This document shows positions 24,926 through 34,379 of a stretch of 64,000 nucleotides of DNA, one piece after another. This stretch comes from Gemmataceae bacterium (GTDB taxonomy: Bacteria; Planctomycetota; Planctomycetia; Gemmatales; Gemmataceae). Made by a program: the position numbers and the translations under genes. The DNA is taken from assembly GCA_901538445.1 (NCBI GenBank), contig LR594585.1:1379500-1443499 (forward strand), read 5' to 3'. The notes beneath the pieces are model-generated. The model searched no databases and was not told where the DNA came from. It saw nothing but the letters and a program-made list of their open reading frames with translations. Every line of letters begins with the position of its first letter. Positions within the stretch are counted from its first letter, which is position 1.

Positions 24926-25966
24926 TCATGGAAGCCCGCGTCGCTCGTACCATTTCCGGCAGAAGCCGATGAACGCCGCGTCCGGGTCGCGGGGCGTCTC
25001 GGACATCCAGTCCCGCCACTCCTTCTCCAGCAGGTACACGTCCCATCCGGGGGCGACGATCCTGGCGTCGTTGTAGGTGTCGGGTTGCAAGAATCCGACC
25101 GGCACGGGTGCTGTGTCCTCGGCACTGCCGGGCACGGTCCCGCGGCCGCGGAACACCACCATGTCGTCGTTGATGTCGATCGCGTAATCCGGGATGTGCT
25201 GGTGCAGGCGGTCTTCGTCCACGATCTTGGACACGAGCCGGCGGAACTCCTTCTCGGTCGAAACCGATCCGCACTTGTTTTGCAGCGCCGCGAGAGAAAT
25301 CCGCCACTCCGGCTTCTTACCGCAATGCTTACGGGCGATCTCGTACAGTCGCCGCTCCAGAGGTTTTCGCAGCCGGAAATAGTCCCGGTGCAGGGTGAGG
25401 ACTTCCTGGTGCCGGATGGCGTTGAAGACCCAGTCCGACAGTTTGATCTCGACCTCCTGCATGCGGCCGTCTCGCGTCTCGCGCACGATCCTCGCCCGTT
25501 CGATGAGGCCGAACGTCTCGAACACTTCCTGCCCGCCTGTGACGACGTTGGTGCTGATCCGGGTGCCCGCCAACCGCTCGAAGGCGGCCTTCAGCGCCTG
25601 GTAGCCCTGGCCGCTGGTCATCCGGTTCGTCGCCTTCAGGAGGTCGTAAGCCTTGAAGCGGATCACGGGCGAGACCGGCTGGCCGGCGTTGATCGCGGCC
25701 ATCAACTGGCTGATGCAGTAAATGAGCACGTCCCGGTCGTGGACCGTCGCCAGGCCGTCCGACGACGGCTTGATCTCGACGTAGCTGGGGCCGTTCTCGT
25801 ACCGGCGGACGCGGTGATCGGGTTTGGTCGAGAGCGAAAAGACGGGGTGCTCCATCGACGCCATGTCGCTCTTGGGGGCCGCGTCCATGATGTCGCAGAC
25901 GAAGAAGTCCGGCACCGGACGGCGTTCGGGCAGGAGAGGGGGACGCTCTTTGGTCGAGGAACTCAT
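24926..25966 (-). CDS. RepA-type replication initiator
   Basis: The product matches the broad-host-range plasmid initiator family RPA: PVFSLSTKPDHRVRRYENGP, then VHDRDVLIYCISQLMAA, LAGTRISTNV and EKEFRRLVSKIVDEDRL in order, two winged-helix halves. It binds iterons and recruits the host helicase. At 346 aa it is normal in length. The iteron array begins 11 bases upstream of its start on the same strand side, so the initiator can also repress its own gene. Confidence 0.9.
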   Translation of the reverse strand: MSSSTKERPPLLPERRPVPDFFVCDIMDAAPKSDMASMEHPVFSLSTKPDHRVRRYENGPSYVEIKPSSDGLATVHDRDVLIYCISQLMAAINAGQPVSPVIRFKAYDLLKATNRMTSGQGYQALKAAFERLAGTRISTNVVTGGQEVFETFGLIERARIVRETRDGRMQEVEIKLSDWVFNAIRHQEVLTLHRDYFRLRKPLERRLYEIARKHCGKKPEWRISLAALQNKCGSVSTEKEFRRLVSKIVDEDRLHQHIPDYAIDINDDMVVFRGRGTVPGSAEDTAPVPVGFLQPDTYNDARIVAPGWDVYLLEKEWRDWMSETPRDPDAAFIGFCRKWYERRGLP

Positions 25967-25977
25967 GAGGCGGGATC

Positions 25978-26157
25978 ATTCGTCATTTCACACACCGAGT
26001 CAAGTAGTTTCGATGGATCACACACCGGCGGTCGCCGTTCGACATTTCACCCACCTCTCTGGGGCTTTCGACACTTCACCCACCGGTTGTCAAGTTTCGA
26101 TGGTTTGTACACCAAGTTTCGATGGTTTACACACCGAGTTTCGATGGTTTGCACACC
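25978..26157. repeat. Iteron array of the replication origin (seven copies)
   Basis: Seven 19-base iterons of the form TTTCGATGGTTTGTACACC start at 25978, 26008, 26037, 26066, 26095, 26117 and 26139. The last three are near-identical and spaced exactly 22 bases; the first four are more divergent, especially the ones at 26037 and 26066 (TTCGACATTTCACCCACC form), and spaced 29 to 30. They lie between the initiator start and the DnaA boxes, the standard place for initiator binding. Confidence 0.9.
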
Positions 26158-26179
26158 AGCCGCTCCGAAAGCGACCTGT

Positions 26180-26270
26180 CTTATCAATGGCTTGTGAATG
26201 GTTATCCACACCGTAACACTCCTTGTAACACATATTTAACACCTCTTGGCGAACCGTAGGCTGTGGACAA
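26180..26270. other. Replication origin core with DnaA boxes
   Basis: TTATCCACA at 26202-26210 is a perfect DnaA box, and TGTGGACAA at 26262-26270 is a second one on the other strand. An A/T-rich stretch between them (CATATTTAACACC) is a plausible melting region. Together with the iterons this is the plasmid oriV. Confidence 0.75.
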
Positions 26271-26719
26271 CTCGAACAACGTGCTGAAAAGTCAGGGTTC
26301 GCGTAGAAATGCCTCCGTGCCCCGTCCGAGGGTCTGTGGGGGCCGACCGTCCCATTGCATTCAGGGATTGGGCCGGTGGGTTGGCTATCGGATGCCCACA
26401 GTTGGCAGCAAACAGGATCAGGAGACGCGAAACGCATTCTCCGGCTACTCCGCCGCCTCAAGTCGGTCTGAACAGGTCCAGCGACCATATTTTTGCCATT
26501 CGTCGGCGTCGCGTTGATTCGCAGGCTGTGTTAGTGGCAACATCCTGATTCACTGCGGCTTTCCGCGCTGACCAACCGCTGAAGCACCTGCGTTTCTGCG
26601 TCCTTTCAGCATGACATCATGCTGTAACCCGCACTCAGCCTCTTGCGCGAAGGATTTGAACCGTGCTATAGTCGGCTTAAAGAGGCCAAGGAATGGCCCG
26701 CGAAGGTCAGGAGGATTTT
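26271..26719. other. Origin-distal non-coding region with promoter
   Basis: No gene seen. CAGCATGA-CA-TCATGCTG (26607-26624) is an inverted repeat. TTGCGC (26643-26648) and TATAGT (26667-26672), 18 bases apart, form a sigma-70-like promoter about 50 bases before the ATG at 26720. Confidence 0.5.
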
Positions 26720-27247
26720 ATGCCACGCAAACGCACACCCAAGAACACCACGTCTGAAACCACCACCCCACCCGAAATGCCGACCGCTTCCCCGGTCGAA
26801 ACCCCGCCCGCAATACCGTCCAAGGAGTTGAACCCCGCCGAACTGCTGCGCCAGGCGACGGCTACCGCCGCTGCGGAGCCGGTCCGGGCCGAGGCTCCGC
26901 CGGAACCGCAAAGCTTCGTCGAGAAGGTCTTACGCGAACGCCAGCCGGGGATCGTCCCCGATCCGTTCGGCATCGCCGGCGACCCCGAGGCCGGGGTGCG
27001 GTTATTCGAGAACCGCCGAGAGCGGCTCATGGTCATCAAGTTCGAGAAGAAGCCCGGCAATGACGTGCTCGACCGCATGAAGGACGCCGGCTTCCGCTGG
27101 AACCCCAGGGACCAGGTCTGGGTCCACCCGATTCACCCCGAATTCGCCCGCCGCATCCGCATCGAGGCGGAACGGGTCTACCAGGACGTCCGCCAGATGG
27201 TGCGCCAAGAGAAGGGGCTAGAAACCGGCCAGGAGATTCCTTTCTAG
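26720..27247 (+). CDS. Plasmid protein with C-terminal GFRWNP domain, 175 aa
   Basis: GGTCAGGAGGATTTT stands before the ATG; an earlier in-frame ATG at 26693 has no such site. The first 75 residues are Thr/Pro/Glu-rich and disordered; the C-terminal part reads RLMVIKFEKKPGNDVLDRMK, DAGFRWNPRDQVWVHPIHPE, a domain also seen near large plasmid helicase genes. It probably acts with the downstream methylase-helicase; function unknown. Confidence 0.75.
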   Translation: MPRKRTPKNTTSETTTPPEMPTASPVETPPAIPSKELNPAELLRQATATAAAEPVRAEAPPEPQSFVEKVLRERQPGIVPDPFGIAGDPEAGVRLFENRRERLMVIKFEKKPGNDVLDRMKDAGFRWNPRDQVWVHPIHPEFARRIRIEAERVYQDVRQMVRQEKGLETGQEIPF

Positions 27248-27407
27248 GTCAACCAGGACGAACGGGCCGGGCCGCCATGTCGCAGCACACACCATTTTCC
27301 CATCGATTCCGCCCGCCCGCAGTTGTTGCCCGGCGAACACATCCGTGCGATAGGTCGTCTGTCCTTGCGCGAACAGAGGCGGCTTCCTACGCTGATGGTA
27401 GACCCTG

Positions 27408-30400
27408 ATGCGACGCAAGCCGCCCTCCGGGCGAGGCCCCACACTTTTCCCTGACGACCCGGACGAGCTGGCCGAACCGATCACCTCACCCCAAGGAGCC
27501 GAACATGCAGTACAAGACGATCATCCTGGAACTGATCCGGCAGAACGAGCCGCTACACGACCGGCTCCGCTCGAATCGCAGCCTCCTGGCGACCGCGGAC
27601 CGGCTCGCCGCTCAGCTCAAGGCCGACCACGAGACCTATTTGAACCAGATGGTCACGCAGGAGCCGGCGGCAAGCCGGCCGGCAGTCTCGCAGCAGGCGT
27701 TCGAGATGGCGATCAAGGAAGCCGAGGAGCAGTTGACGGCCATGACCCCGGCGGAAGTCACGGTTCCGGGAGCGGCGTCCATGTCGGCAGCGTCGGGACG
27801 CAAAACCGCACCCGGCGAGTAAGCCGCCCGATCCAGCGTGGCCTGTTCGACCTGCCCTGGGACGAACCCGTCGAGGCAAGCGATGTAGCGACCGAGCCGA
27901 GCCAGCCGCCAGCGCCTTCCAGTTCTACCGCATCACCCACACTTCCTGGCCCATCCGCCCCCGAAACTGATCCCCCGACCAGCCACGCCCGCATGGCAAG
28001 CGGTCCGGTGGGCAAAGCCCGCGACATCCTTTTGGCCATCCGCACGCTGAAGGCCATCGAGCAGGACGGCCGGGCAGCCACTGCTGATGAAAAGCAGGCA
28101 CTTTCACGATTCTCGGGCTTCGGGCCGGTGGCCCTTTCGATCTTCCCCGAACCCGTCAGTGGCCGCTACAAGGACGCCACCTGGCGGCTACTCGGTGAGG
28201 AGTTGAAGACACTCCTCACCCCAGACGAATACGACAGCGCCAGGCGCACCACCTTCAACGCCTTCTACACCTCGCCCGAGGTGATCGACGCCATCCACCA
28301 GGCAACCGTCAGGCTGGGACTACCCGTCGGCGGGACGCTGCTGGAGCCGGGCTGCGGGGTGGGCAATTTCATCGGCCGGGCTGGCGAGGGCAGCCGGACC
28401 ATCGGCGTCGAGATGGACTCGATCTCCGGCCGGATCGCCCGCGCCCTCTACCCGCAGGCCGACATCCGCATTGAGAACTTCCGTGACAGCAAGCTGCCCG
28501 ACGGCCGGATCGACGCGGTCGTCGGCAACGTCCCGTTCGCCGACGTGAAGATAGACTATCGCGGTCAGAAATACGCCCTGCATGACTACTTCTTCGCCAA
28601 GTCAGTGGACGCCCTCAAGGCCGGTGGCGTTCTGGCCCTGGTCACCTCCCACTACACCCTCGACAAGCAGAATGCCGCCCTGCGTGAGTTCCTCGCCGAG
28701 CGGGCCGACTTTGTCGGGGCGATCCGGTTGCCCTCGGATGCGTTCAAGCGGGAGGGGACCGCCGTGGTGACCGACATCGTGTTCCTTCGCAAGCGGGCAC
28801 CGGGGGTGCCGGCCAATCATGTTGATGATGATTGGCTGGGTATTGCCCCGCTGGCGATCGATGGCGCAGAGGTTCCCGTCAACCGCTACTTCCTGAACCA
28901 TCCCGAGATGGTCCTGGGCAACTGGTCCCGCAAGGACACGCTCTACGGCGGCGAAGGCTTCAGCGTCGAAGCCAACGGCGACCTGGCGGGACAACTGTGG
29001 CAGGCAATTCACCGGCTGCCGGCATTCGCGGCCCCGGCGAAAGCCGAGGCCAAGGAGGAAGCACCGCCTGCCTTTGTCCCGCCGCCGCTTCAGCGGCATG
29101 TCGGCGAGGGCAGCTTCTTCGTCGGCGAGGACCGGGCGATCTATCAGATCGACGGCGGGCAGGGGCAAGCCGTCGTCTACGGCGGCACGGCGCTGAAATC
29201 CGACGGCACCTTGACCGGCAAGCGACTGGCCGGGCTGATCGACCTGCGCGACAAAGCCCGCCGTGTCCTGCAATCCCAGAACGAAGGCTGGCCGGAAGAG
29301 CACCGCGAGCAATCACGGCGGGAGTTGAACCGGGCCTACGACCGGTTCGCGGCCGCCTACGGGCCGATCAACAAGACGACGTTCGGGGAGACGAAGGACG
29401 GCAGCGTCATCCGCCGCATGCCCAACCTGGTCAAGTTCAAGGAAGACCCGGACGCGATGCTGGTGATGTCGCTCGAAGATTACGACGAGGTCACCGGCAA
29501 AGCCGCCAAAAACCCGATCCTGCTGCGCGACGTTGTCGGCCGGCTCGCGCCGGTCACGGCCGTCAGGAGCGCCGAGGAGGGACTTTTGGTTTGCTTGAGC
29601 CAGCATGGCGGGGTCTATCTCGACTTCATCGCCAAGCTCTACGGCAAGCCGCAGTCCCAGGTCGAGGCGGAACTGGGCGATCTGATCTTCAAAGACCCGC
29701 AATCGGGCAAGTGGGAGACGGCCGACGCCTACCTCTCCGGCAACGTCCGGGGCAAACTGGAAGTCGCCCGCGCGGCCGGGCCGCCGTTCGCACGCAATGT
29801 CCGAAGCCTGGAGGCGGTCCAGCCGGAGGACGTTCTGCCCGGCGACATCGACGCCAACCTGGGCGCGCCGTGGATACCCGAAGGCGACATCCAGGCGTTC
29901 GCCGCCGACCTGTTCAAGGTCGATCCGTCGGCCGTCCCGGTCTCGCACCTGAAGAAAGACGCCCTCTGGAGCCTGGAGCCGGCCTACGCCGCACGGGTGT
30001 CAGTCGCGGCCACCGCCGATTTCGGGACGGCGCGGGCGAACGGCACCTGGCTGCTCGAACTGGCGCTGAACATGAAGTCGCCGACCATCTACGATACCAT
30101 CCAGAGCGGCGACCGCGAGGAAAAGGTCGTGAACGCCGAGGAGACGATGGCCGCCCGCGAGAAGCAGAAGCTCATCAAGGAGCGGTTCCGCGCGTTCGTG
30201 TTCGCCGATCCCGACCGTACCGAGCGGTTGGTTCGCATTTACAACGACACTTACAACAATTTGCGTCCCCGCCTGTTCGACGGCTCGCACCTCGACTTCC
30301 CCGGCATGACGGACGGCATCGCCCTGCGGGGGCACCAGAAGGACGCGGTCTGGCGGGGCATGAGCGGCGGCAACACGCTGCTGGCCCACGTCGTCGGGGC

Positions 30401-33020
30401 CGGCAAGACCTTCACCATGTCGGCCACCGGCATGAAGATGAAGCAGGCGGGCCTGGTCCACAAGCCCATGTACGTCGTCCCCAACCATCTTTTGGAACAG
30501 TTCGCCCGCGAGTTCATGCAGCTCTACCCCAACGCCAAGCTGCTGGTCGCGGCGAAAGAAGACCTGACCCGCGACCGCCGCAAGATGCTGACCGCCAAGA
30601 TCGCCTCGGGCGACTGGGACGGGATCATCGTCACCCACTCCAGCTTCGAGCGGATCGGCATGAGCAAGGACTACCAGGAGGAGTTCCTGCGCGAGCAGAT
30701 CGCCGAGTACGACCAGCTCTTGCTCGAACACGCATCGAGCAAGGGCACCAACCGCAACCTCATCAAGACCATCGAGAAGCAGAAAGCCGCCCGCGAGGAG
30801 AAGCTCAAGAACCTGCTGGCCGAGGACAAGAAGGACGACGGGCTGGTCTTCGACGAACTGGGCGTCGATCACGTCTTCGTCGATGAGGCCCACTACTTCA
30901 AGAACCTGGAGACGCCGACCAAGATGGACCGGGTCGCCGGCATCCAGACAGGCGGCTCTGAGCGGGCCTTCGACCTGTACATGAAGGCGCGCTACCTTGG
31001 CCAGGAACACCCCGGCCACGGCGTCACCTTTGCGACCGGAACGCCGATTTCCAACACGATGGTCGAGATGTACACCATGCAGCGCTTCCTCGACCCGGAA
31101 GGACTGAGGAGCCGCGGCATCGACCATTTCGACGCCTGGGCCGCGACCTTCGGCGAGGTCGTGGACACGATGGAGATCGCCCCGGACGGGGCGGGGCTGC
31201 GGCCCCGCTCGCGCTTTGCCAAGTTCACGAACCTGCCGGAACTCCAGCAGATGTTCCGCGCTTTCTCGGACGTGCAGACCGCCGAGATGCTGGACCTGCC
31301 CCGGCCGACGCTGGCCGGCGGCAAGCCGGTCGTCGTCGCCTCGCCGATGTCGGACGAGCAGCAGGCCCTTCAGCAGGAACTGGTCGAGCGGTACGAGAAA
31401 CTACGATCACAGAAGGTCGATCCCCGCATCGACAACGCCCTGGCTATCACCACGGACGGCCGCAAGCTCGCCACCGACGCCCGGATGCTGGACGCGGCCG
31501 CGCCCGATTTCCCTGACTCCAAAATCAACAAGCTGGTGGACAACGTCGTTGCCGTCTGGAAACGGACCGCGCCCACCCGCGGCACGCAGCTCATCTTCTC
31601 CGACATCGGCGTCAACCCGACCGCCTGGGGCTACTCGCCGTACCAGGAGATCATCCGCAAGCTGGAACAGCGGGGCATCCCGGTTGAGCAAATCGCCGCC
31701 ATCGGCGAGGCGGAATCCGACGCCAAGAAGCAGGCCCTGTTCGAGAAGGTGCGGAGCGGGTCGGTCCGCGTCCTGCTCGGCAGCACCCAGAAGATGGGGA
31801 CCGGCACCAACGTGCAGAAGCGGCTGGCGGCCCTGCACCATCTGGACGCCCCGTGGAAGCCGGCCGAGGTCGAGCAGAGGGACGGCCGCATCCTGCGCCA
31901 GGGCAACGAGAACAAGGAGGTGTCGATCTACCGCTACGTCACCGAAGGCTCGTTCGACGCCTACATGTGGCAGGCCCTGGAGACCAAGGCCCGGTTCATC
32001 GGCCAGGTGATGACCGGCGACAACGCCGCCCGCCGGGCCGAAGACATCGGCGGGCAGGAACTCTCCTACGCCGAGGTCAAGGCGATTGCCTCCGGCAATC
32101 CGGCCGTGCTGACGCTCGCCGAGGCCGACGCCGAACTACAGCGGCTGTCGCTCCTCAAAAAGAACCATCTCGACGAACAGTACGTCGCCCGCCGTAGCGT
32201 CCGCGATCTGCCGACCCGCATCGCCGCGATCAATGACCGCATTGAAAAGCTGGCCACGGACGAGGCAACCGCCGCCGACCATGCTCACGACCCGGTCGGC
32301 ATCGGCAAGCACTCACTCTCCCGCGAAGACGCCCCGGCCGTGCTCGGCCGCAAGCTCGAATCCCTGCCCAGTGATGTGAGGGACACGACCCGGATGCCTA
32401 TTGGCACCTACCGGGGGCTGGCGTTCGGCCTGGTCCTGCACCCGAGTTTCCCGCCGGACGTGTACCTCGAAGGGGAAACAACCAGAACCTACGGCCTGTC
32501 CCGCGAACACCAGGGGCCGCGGGCGGTCCTCAACGCCGCCGAGCGGATCGCCGCGTCCTACGGCTCGGAGATCGTTCGCATCCGGCAGGACGCCGGCATC
32601 GCCGAGGGTCAACTGCGCGACTACCAGGAGCGGCTCGGAAAGCCCTTTGCCCACGAGGCATACCTCAACGAGTTGGCCGGCTTACGAGACGCCTTGAAGA
32701 CGGCACTGACCGGGCGCGGTGACGAGCCGAAGCCGGACGGCGGGCCGGCGACAGGCGAGCTGGCCGCAAGAATCAAGGCACTGAAGGCAGCAAACACCGT
32801 CGAAGCGGCAGCACCACGCAGCGACCGCAAGGCAGTAGCCGCTGAGGAGCCGATAGCCGCCCGCATCCGCCGCAGGCAGGAAGAAGCCAGTGCGGCAAGC
32901 GAATCGGCGGCAGAGGCACCGCAAGATCAAGGCCCGCAGCCGGCGACTACGAGCTTTGCGGAGCGCATCCGCCGCGAACGCGAGCAGAAGGCCGAAGGCG
33001 AAGGACAAAGCCCGCCGTAG
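27408..33020 (+). CDS. Giant DNA-methylase/SNF2-type helicase (N-terminus uncertain)
   Basis: Amino-terminal methylase half: SAM motif LLEPGCGVGNFIG and catalytic-position motif VVGNVPFADVK (NPPF-like). Carboxy half is an SF2 helicase: AHVVGAGKTFTMS, DEAH in VFVDEAHYFKN, ATGTPISNTMVEMYTM and QRDGRILRQGNENK. Relatives are common on plasmids and may protect incoming DNA or remodel it. Only ATG 27408 and ATG 27993 are usable starts in this frame; nothing between is ATG, GTG or TTG. The stretch 27505-27822 is occupied by another gene in a different frame, yet family-like sequence (RGLFDLPWDEPVEAS) appears by 27840. From 27993 the coding is secure. Confidence 0.9.
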   Translation: MRRKPPSGRGPTLFPDDPDELAEPITSPQGAEHAVQDDHPGTDPAERAATRPAPLESQPPGDRGPARRSAQGRPRDLFEPDGHAGAGGKPAGSLAAGVRDGDQGSRGAVDGHDPGGSHGSGSGVHVGSVGTQNRTRRVSRPIQRGLFDLPWDEPVEASDVATEPSQPPAPSSSTASPTLPGPSAPETDPPTSHARMASGPVGKARDILLAIRTLKAIEQDGRAATADEKQALSRFSGFGPVALSIFPEPVSGRYKDATWRLLGEELKTLLTPDEYDSARRTTFNAFYTSPEVIDAIHQATVRLGLPVGGTLLEPGCGVGNFIGRAGEGSRTIGVEMDSISGRIARALYPQADIRIENFRDSKLPDGRIDAVVGNVPFADVKIDYRGQKYALHDYFFAKSVDALKAGGVLALVTSHYTLDKQNAALREFLAERADFVGAIRLPSDAFKREGTAVVTDIVFLRKRAPGVPANHVDDDWLGIAPLAIDGAEVPVNRYFLNHPEMVLGNWSRKDTLYGGEGFSVEANGDLAGQLWQAIHRLPAFAAPAKAEAKEEAPPAFVPPPLQRHVGEGSFFVGEDRAIYQIDGGQGQAVVYGGTALKSDGTLTGKRLAGLIDLRDKARRVLQSQNEGWPEEHREQSRRELNRAYDRFAAAYGPINKTTFGETKDGSVIRRMPNLVKFKEDPDAMLVMSLEDYDEVTGKAAKNPILLRDVVGRLAPVTAVRSAEEGLLVCLSQHGGVYLDFIAKLYGKPQSQVEAELGDLIFKDPQSGKWETADAYLSGNVRGKLEVARAAGPPFARNVRSLEAVQPEDVLPGDIDANLGAPWIPEGDIQAFAADLFKVDPSAVPVSHLKKDALWSLEPAYAARVSVAATADFGTARANGTWLLELALNMKSPTIYDTIQSGDREEKVVNAEETMAAREKQKLIKERFRAFVFADPDRTERLVRIYNDTYNNLRPRLFDGSHLDFPGMTDGIALRGHQKDAVWRGMSGGNTLLAHVVGAGKTFTMSATGMKMKQAGLVHKPMYVVPNHLLEQFAREFMQLYPNAKLLVAAKEDLTRDRRKMLTAKIASGDWDGIIVTHSSFERIGMSKDYQEEFLREQIAEYDQLLLEHASSKGTNRNLIKTIEKQKAAREEKLKNLLAEDKKDDGLVFDELGVDHVFVDEAHYFKNLETPTKMDRVAGIQTGGSERAFDLYMKARYLGQEHPGHGVTFATGTPISNTMVEMYTMQRFLDPEGLRSRGIDHFDAWAATFGEVVDTMEIAPDGAGLRPRSRFAKFTNLPELQQMFRAFSDVQTAEMLDLPRPTLAGGKPVVVASPMSDEQQALQQELVERYEKLRSQKVDPRIDNALAITTDGRKLATDARMLDAAAPDFPDSKINKLVDNVVAVWKRTAPTRGTQLIFSDIGVNPTAWGYSPYQEIIRKLEQRGIPVEQIAAIGEAESDAKKQALFEKVRSGSVRVLLGSTQKMGTGTNVQKRLAALHHLDAPWKPAEVEQRDGRILRQGNENKEVSIYRYVTEGSFDAYMWQALETKARFIGQVMTGDNAARRAEDIGGQELSYAEVKAIASGNPAVLTLAEADAELQRLSLLKKNHLDEQYVARRSVRDLPTRIAAINDRIEKLATDEATAADHAHDPVGIGKHSLSREDAPAVLGRKLESLPSDVRDTTRMPIGTYRGLAFGLVLHPSFPPDVYLEGETTRTYGLSREHQGPRAVLNAAERIAASYGSEIVRIRQDAGIAEGQLRDYQERLGKPFAHEAYLNELAGLRDALKTALTGRGDEPKPDGGPATGELAARIKALKAANTVEAAAPRSDRKAVAAEEPIAARIRRRQEEASAASESAAEAPQDQGPQPATTSFAERIRREREQKAEGEGQSPP
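27505..27822 (+). CDS. Small conserved protein upstream of the helicase, 105 aa
   Basis: AAGGAGCCGAAC stands before the ATG. The product MQYKTIILELIRQNEPLHDR, then LAAQLKADHETYLNQM, belongs to a short helical type that regularly precedes plasmid helicase genes. It lies wholly inside the longest helicase frame but in another reading frame. Codon choice and helix pattern favour this frame as the real one here. Function unknown. Confidence 0.72.
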   Translation: MQYKTIILELIRQNEPLHDRLRSNRSLLATADRLAAQLKADHETYLNQMVTQEPAASRPAVSQQAFEMAIKEAEEQLTAMTPAEVTVPGAASMSAASGRKTAPGE

Positions 33021-33333
33021 CCGAAGTGCGAAGGCAGTCCGGCGGAAGAAAACCCCCGCTCGGAATCCTCCTCAGGCTCTAGTGAACCGCTTAAAGGCCC
33101 GCCGCCTCTGTCGCGTTCCGTCGCGGGGGCGGGTTCTTGCGAACCCCCGCGACGAAACACTCCGACGGCGACGGTGAACCAGCAAGCCAAGGGGAGAATC
33201 CGCCGAAAAGCCGCGAAAACGCTGCTTTGCGACACGGCAGGCGAACCAGGCATGCGTCGTTTCGAGCGTTTCGAGTGTTGCGTCCACTTCGAGATGGTGG
33301 TAAACTACACCCAAGTAACGAGAGGAGGAACCC
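33021..33333. other. Intergenic region with strong hairpin
   Basis: No gene seen. TCGCGGGGGCGGGTTC and GAACCCCCGCGA (33121-33152) form a long G/C hairpin, a likely terminator of the helicase transcript. The promoter of the toxin-antitoxin operon should lie in the last 100 bases, where AACGAGAGGAGGAACCC is the ribosome site. Confidence 0.5.
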
Positions 33334-33807
33334 ATGTCCACGCTGATCCCCGAGAACTTTGAAACGGTCGCGCCGAGCGAGGCCGACGCCCTACTCGCGC
33401 GCGAATCGAGCCGCCTGCTAGCCACCCGCAAGCTGAACCGGCGGACGAGCGCCCGCATCCGATTCGTAGACGACGGGGGAGGCGAGGCCGAGACGGTGTC
33501 CGTGCCGACATCCGCCCTGCGGCTGTTCCTTCACCTGCTGACCGAAATGTCGCAGGGCCACTCCGTCGCCCTGATCCCGACCCACGCCGAACTGACGACC
33601 CAGCAAGCCGCCGATATCCTCAACGTGTCCCGCCCCTACGTCGTCAAGTTGCTCGACGAGGGCAAAATCCCCTCCCGCGCCGTCGGCAAATACCGCCGCG
33701 TCCGGTTCGACGACCTGATGGCGTACAAGCGCAAGGACGACGACGCCAGGGCCAAAATCCTCGACCAACTCACCGCCGAGGCCCAGGAGTTGGGGATGGG
33801 ATACTGA
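33334..33807 (+). CDS. Excisionase-type HTH antitoxin, 157 aa
   Basis: AGGAGGAACCC precedes the ATG. Residues about 85-135 (ELTTQQAADILNVSRPYVVK, LLDEGKIPSRAVGKYRRVRF) form an excisionase/MerR-like helix-turn-helix, the DNA-binding unit of antitoxins that pair with PIN toxins. The N-terminal 80 residues are not recognised. Its stop shares one base with the toxin start (TGATG at 33805-33809), so the two are co-translated, and the antitoxin would repress the operon. Confidence 0.85.
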   Translation: MSTLIPENFETVAPSEADALLARESSRLLATRKLNRRTSARIRFVDDGGGEAETVSVPTSALRLFLHLLTEMSQGHSVALIPTHAELTTQQAADILNVSRPYVVKLLDEGKIPSRAVGKYRRVRFDDLMAYKRKDDDARAKILDQLTAEAQELGMGY

Positions 33808-34379
33808 TGGACCACCCGGTCACGGCCGTCTACGACGCCAACGTCCTCTACCCGGCCCCGCTCCGCGATCTCTTTATGCGTCTCGCTCTCGCCGGGCTGG
33901 TGTACGCGCGGTGGACGGACGCGATCCACGACGAATGGGTACGCAGCGTCTTGAGAGACAACCCGGAACTCTCCCCCGACCGCTTGGCACGGACCCGGTC
34001 CCTGATGAACGAGGCCGTCCGCGACTGCCTCGTAACCGACTACAAAGACCTGATCGAATCCTTGACCCTGCCAGACCCCGACGACCGCCACGTCCTCGCG
34101 GCGGCGATCCGCTCTGCCGCCGTGGTGATCGTCACCTTCAACCTGAAGGACTTCCCGCACGGCACGCTGGCAAGATTCAACCTGGAGGCGATGCACCCGG
34201 ACGACTTCCTCGCGTCCCTCTTCGACGCAACTCCTGGGCCGGTCTGCGCGGCGGTGAAGCGGCAGCGGGAAGGGCTGCGCAACCCGCCGAAGTCTGCTGA
34301 AGAGTTGTTGGCCACGCTCGAAGGCCAGGGGCTGACTCAGAGCGTCGCCAGGCTTCGCCAATTCGTGGAGCTTCTGTGA
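33807..34379 (+). CDS. PIN-domain toxin (RNase), 190 aa
   Basis: VYDANVLYPAPLRD gives the first acidic residue of the PIN active site, HDEWVRSVL the second, LPDPDDRHVLAAAI the third, and VTFNLKDFPHGTL the fourth. PIN toxins cut RNA, often tRNA or mRNA. The domain is followed by 60 residues that may bind the antitoxin. It is larger than VapC (about 130 aa), as usual for the type paired with HTH antitoxins. Overlaps the next gene by 4 bases (GTGA). Confidence 0.85.
   Translation: MDHPVTAVYDANVLYPAPLRDLFMRLALAGLVYARWTDAIHDEWVRSVLRDNPELSPDRLARTRSLMNEAVRDCLVTDYKDLIESLTLPDPDDRHVLAAAIRSAAVVIVTFNLKDFPHGTLARFNLEAMHPDDFLASLFDATPGPVCAAVKRQREGLRNPPKSAEELLATLEGQGLTQSVARLRQFVELL

Noticed and set aside
28832-30886. 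684-aa open frame on the plus strand inside the helicase gene
   Set aside because: Arg/Pro/Gly-rich text without domain motifs, in another frame of a gene with clear helicase motifs.
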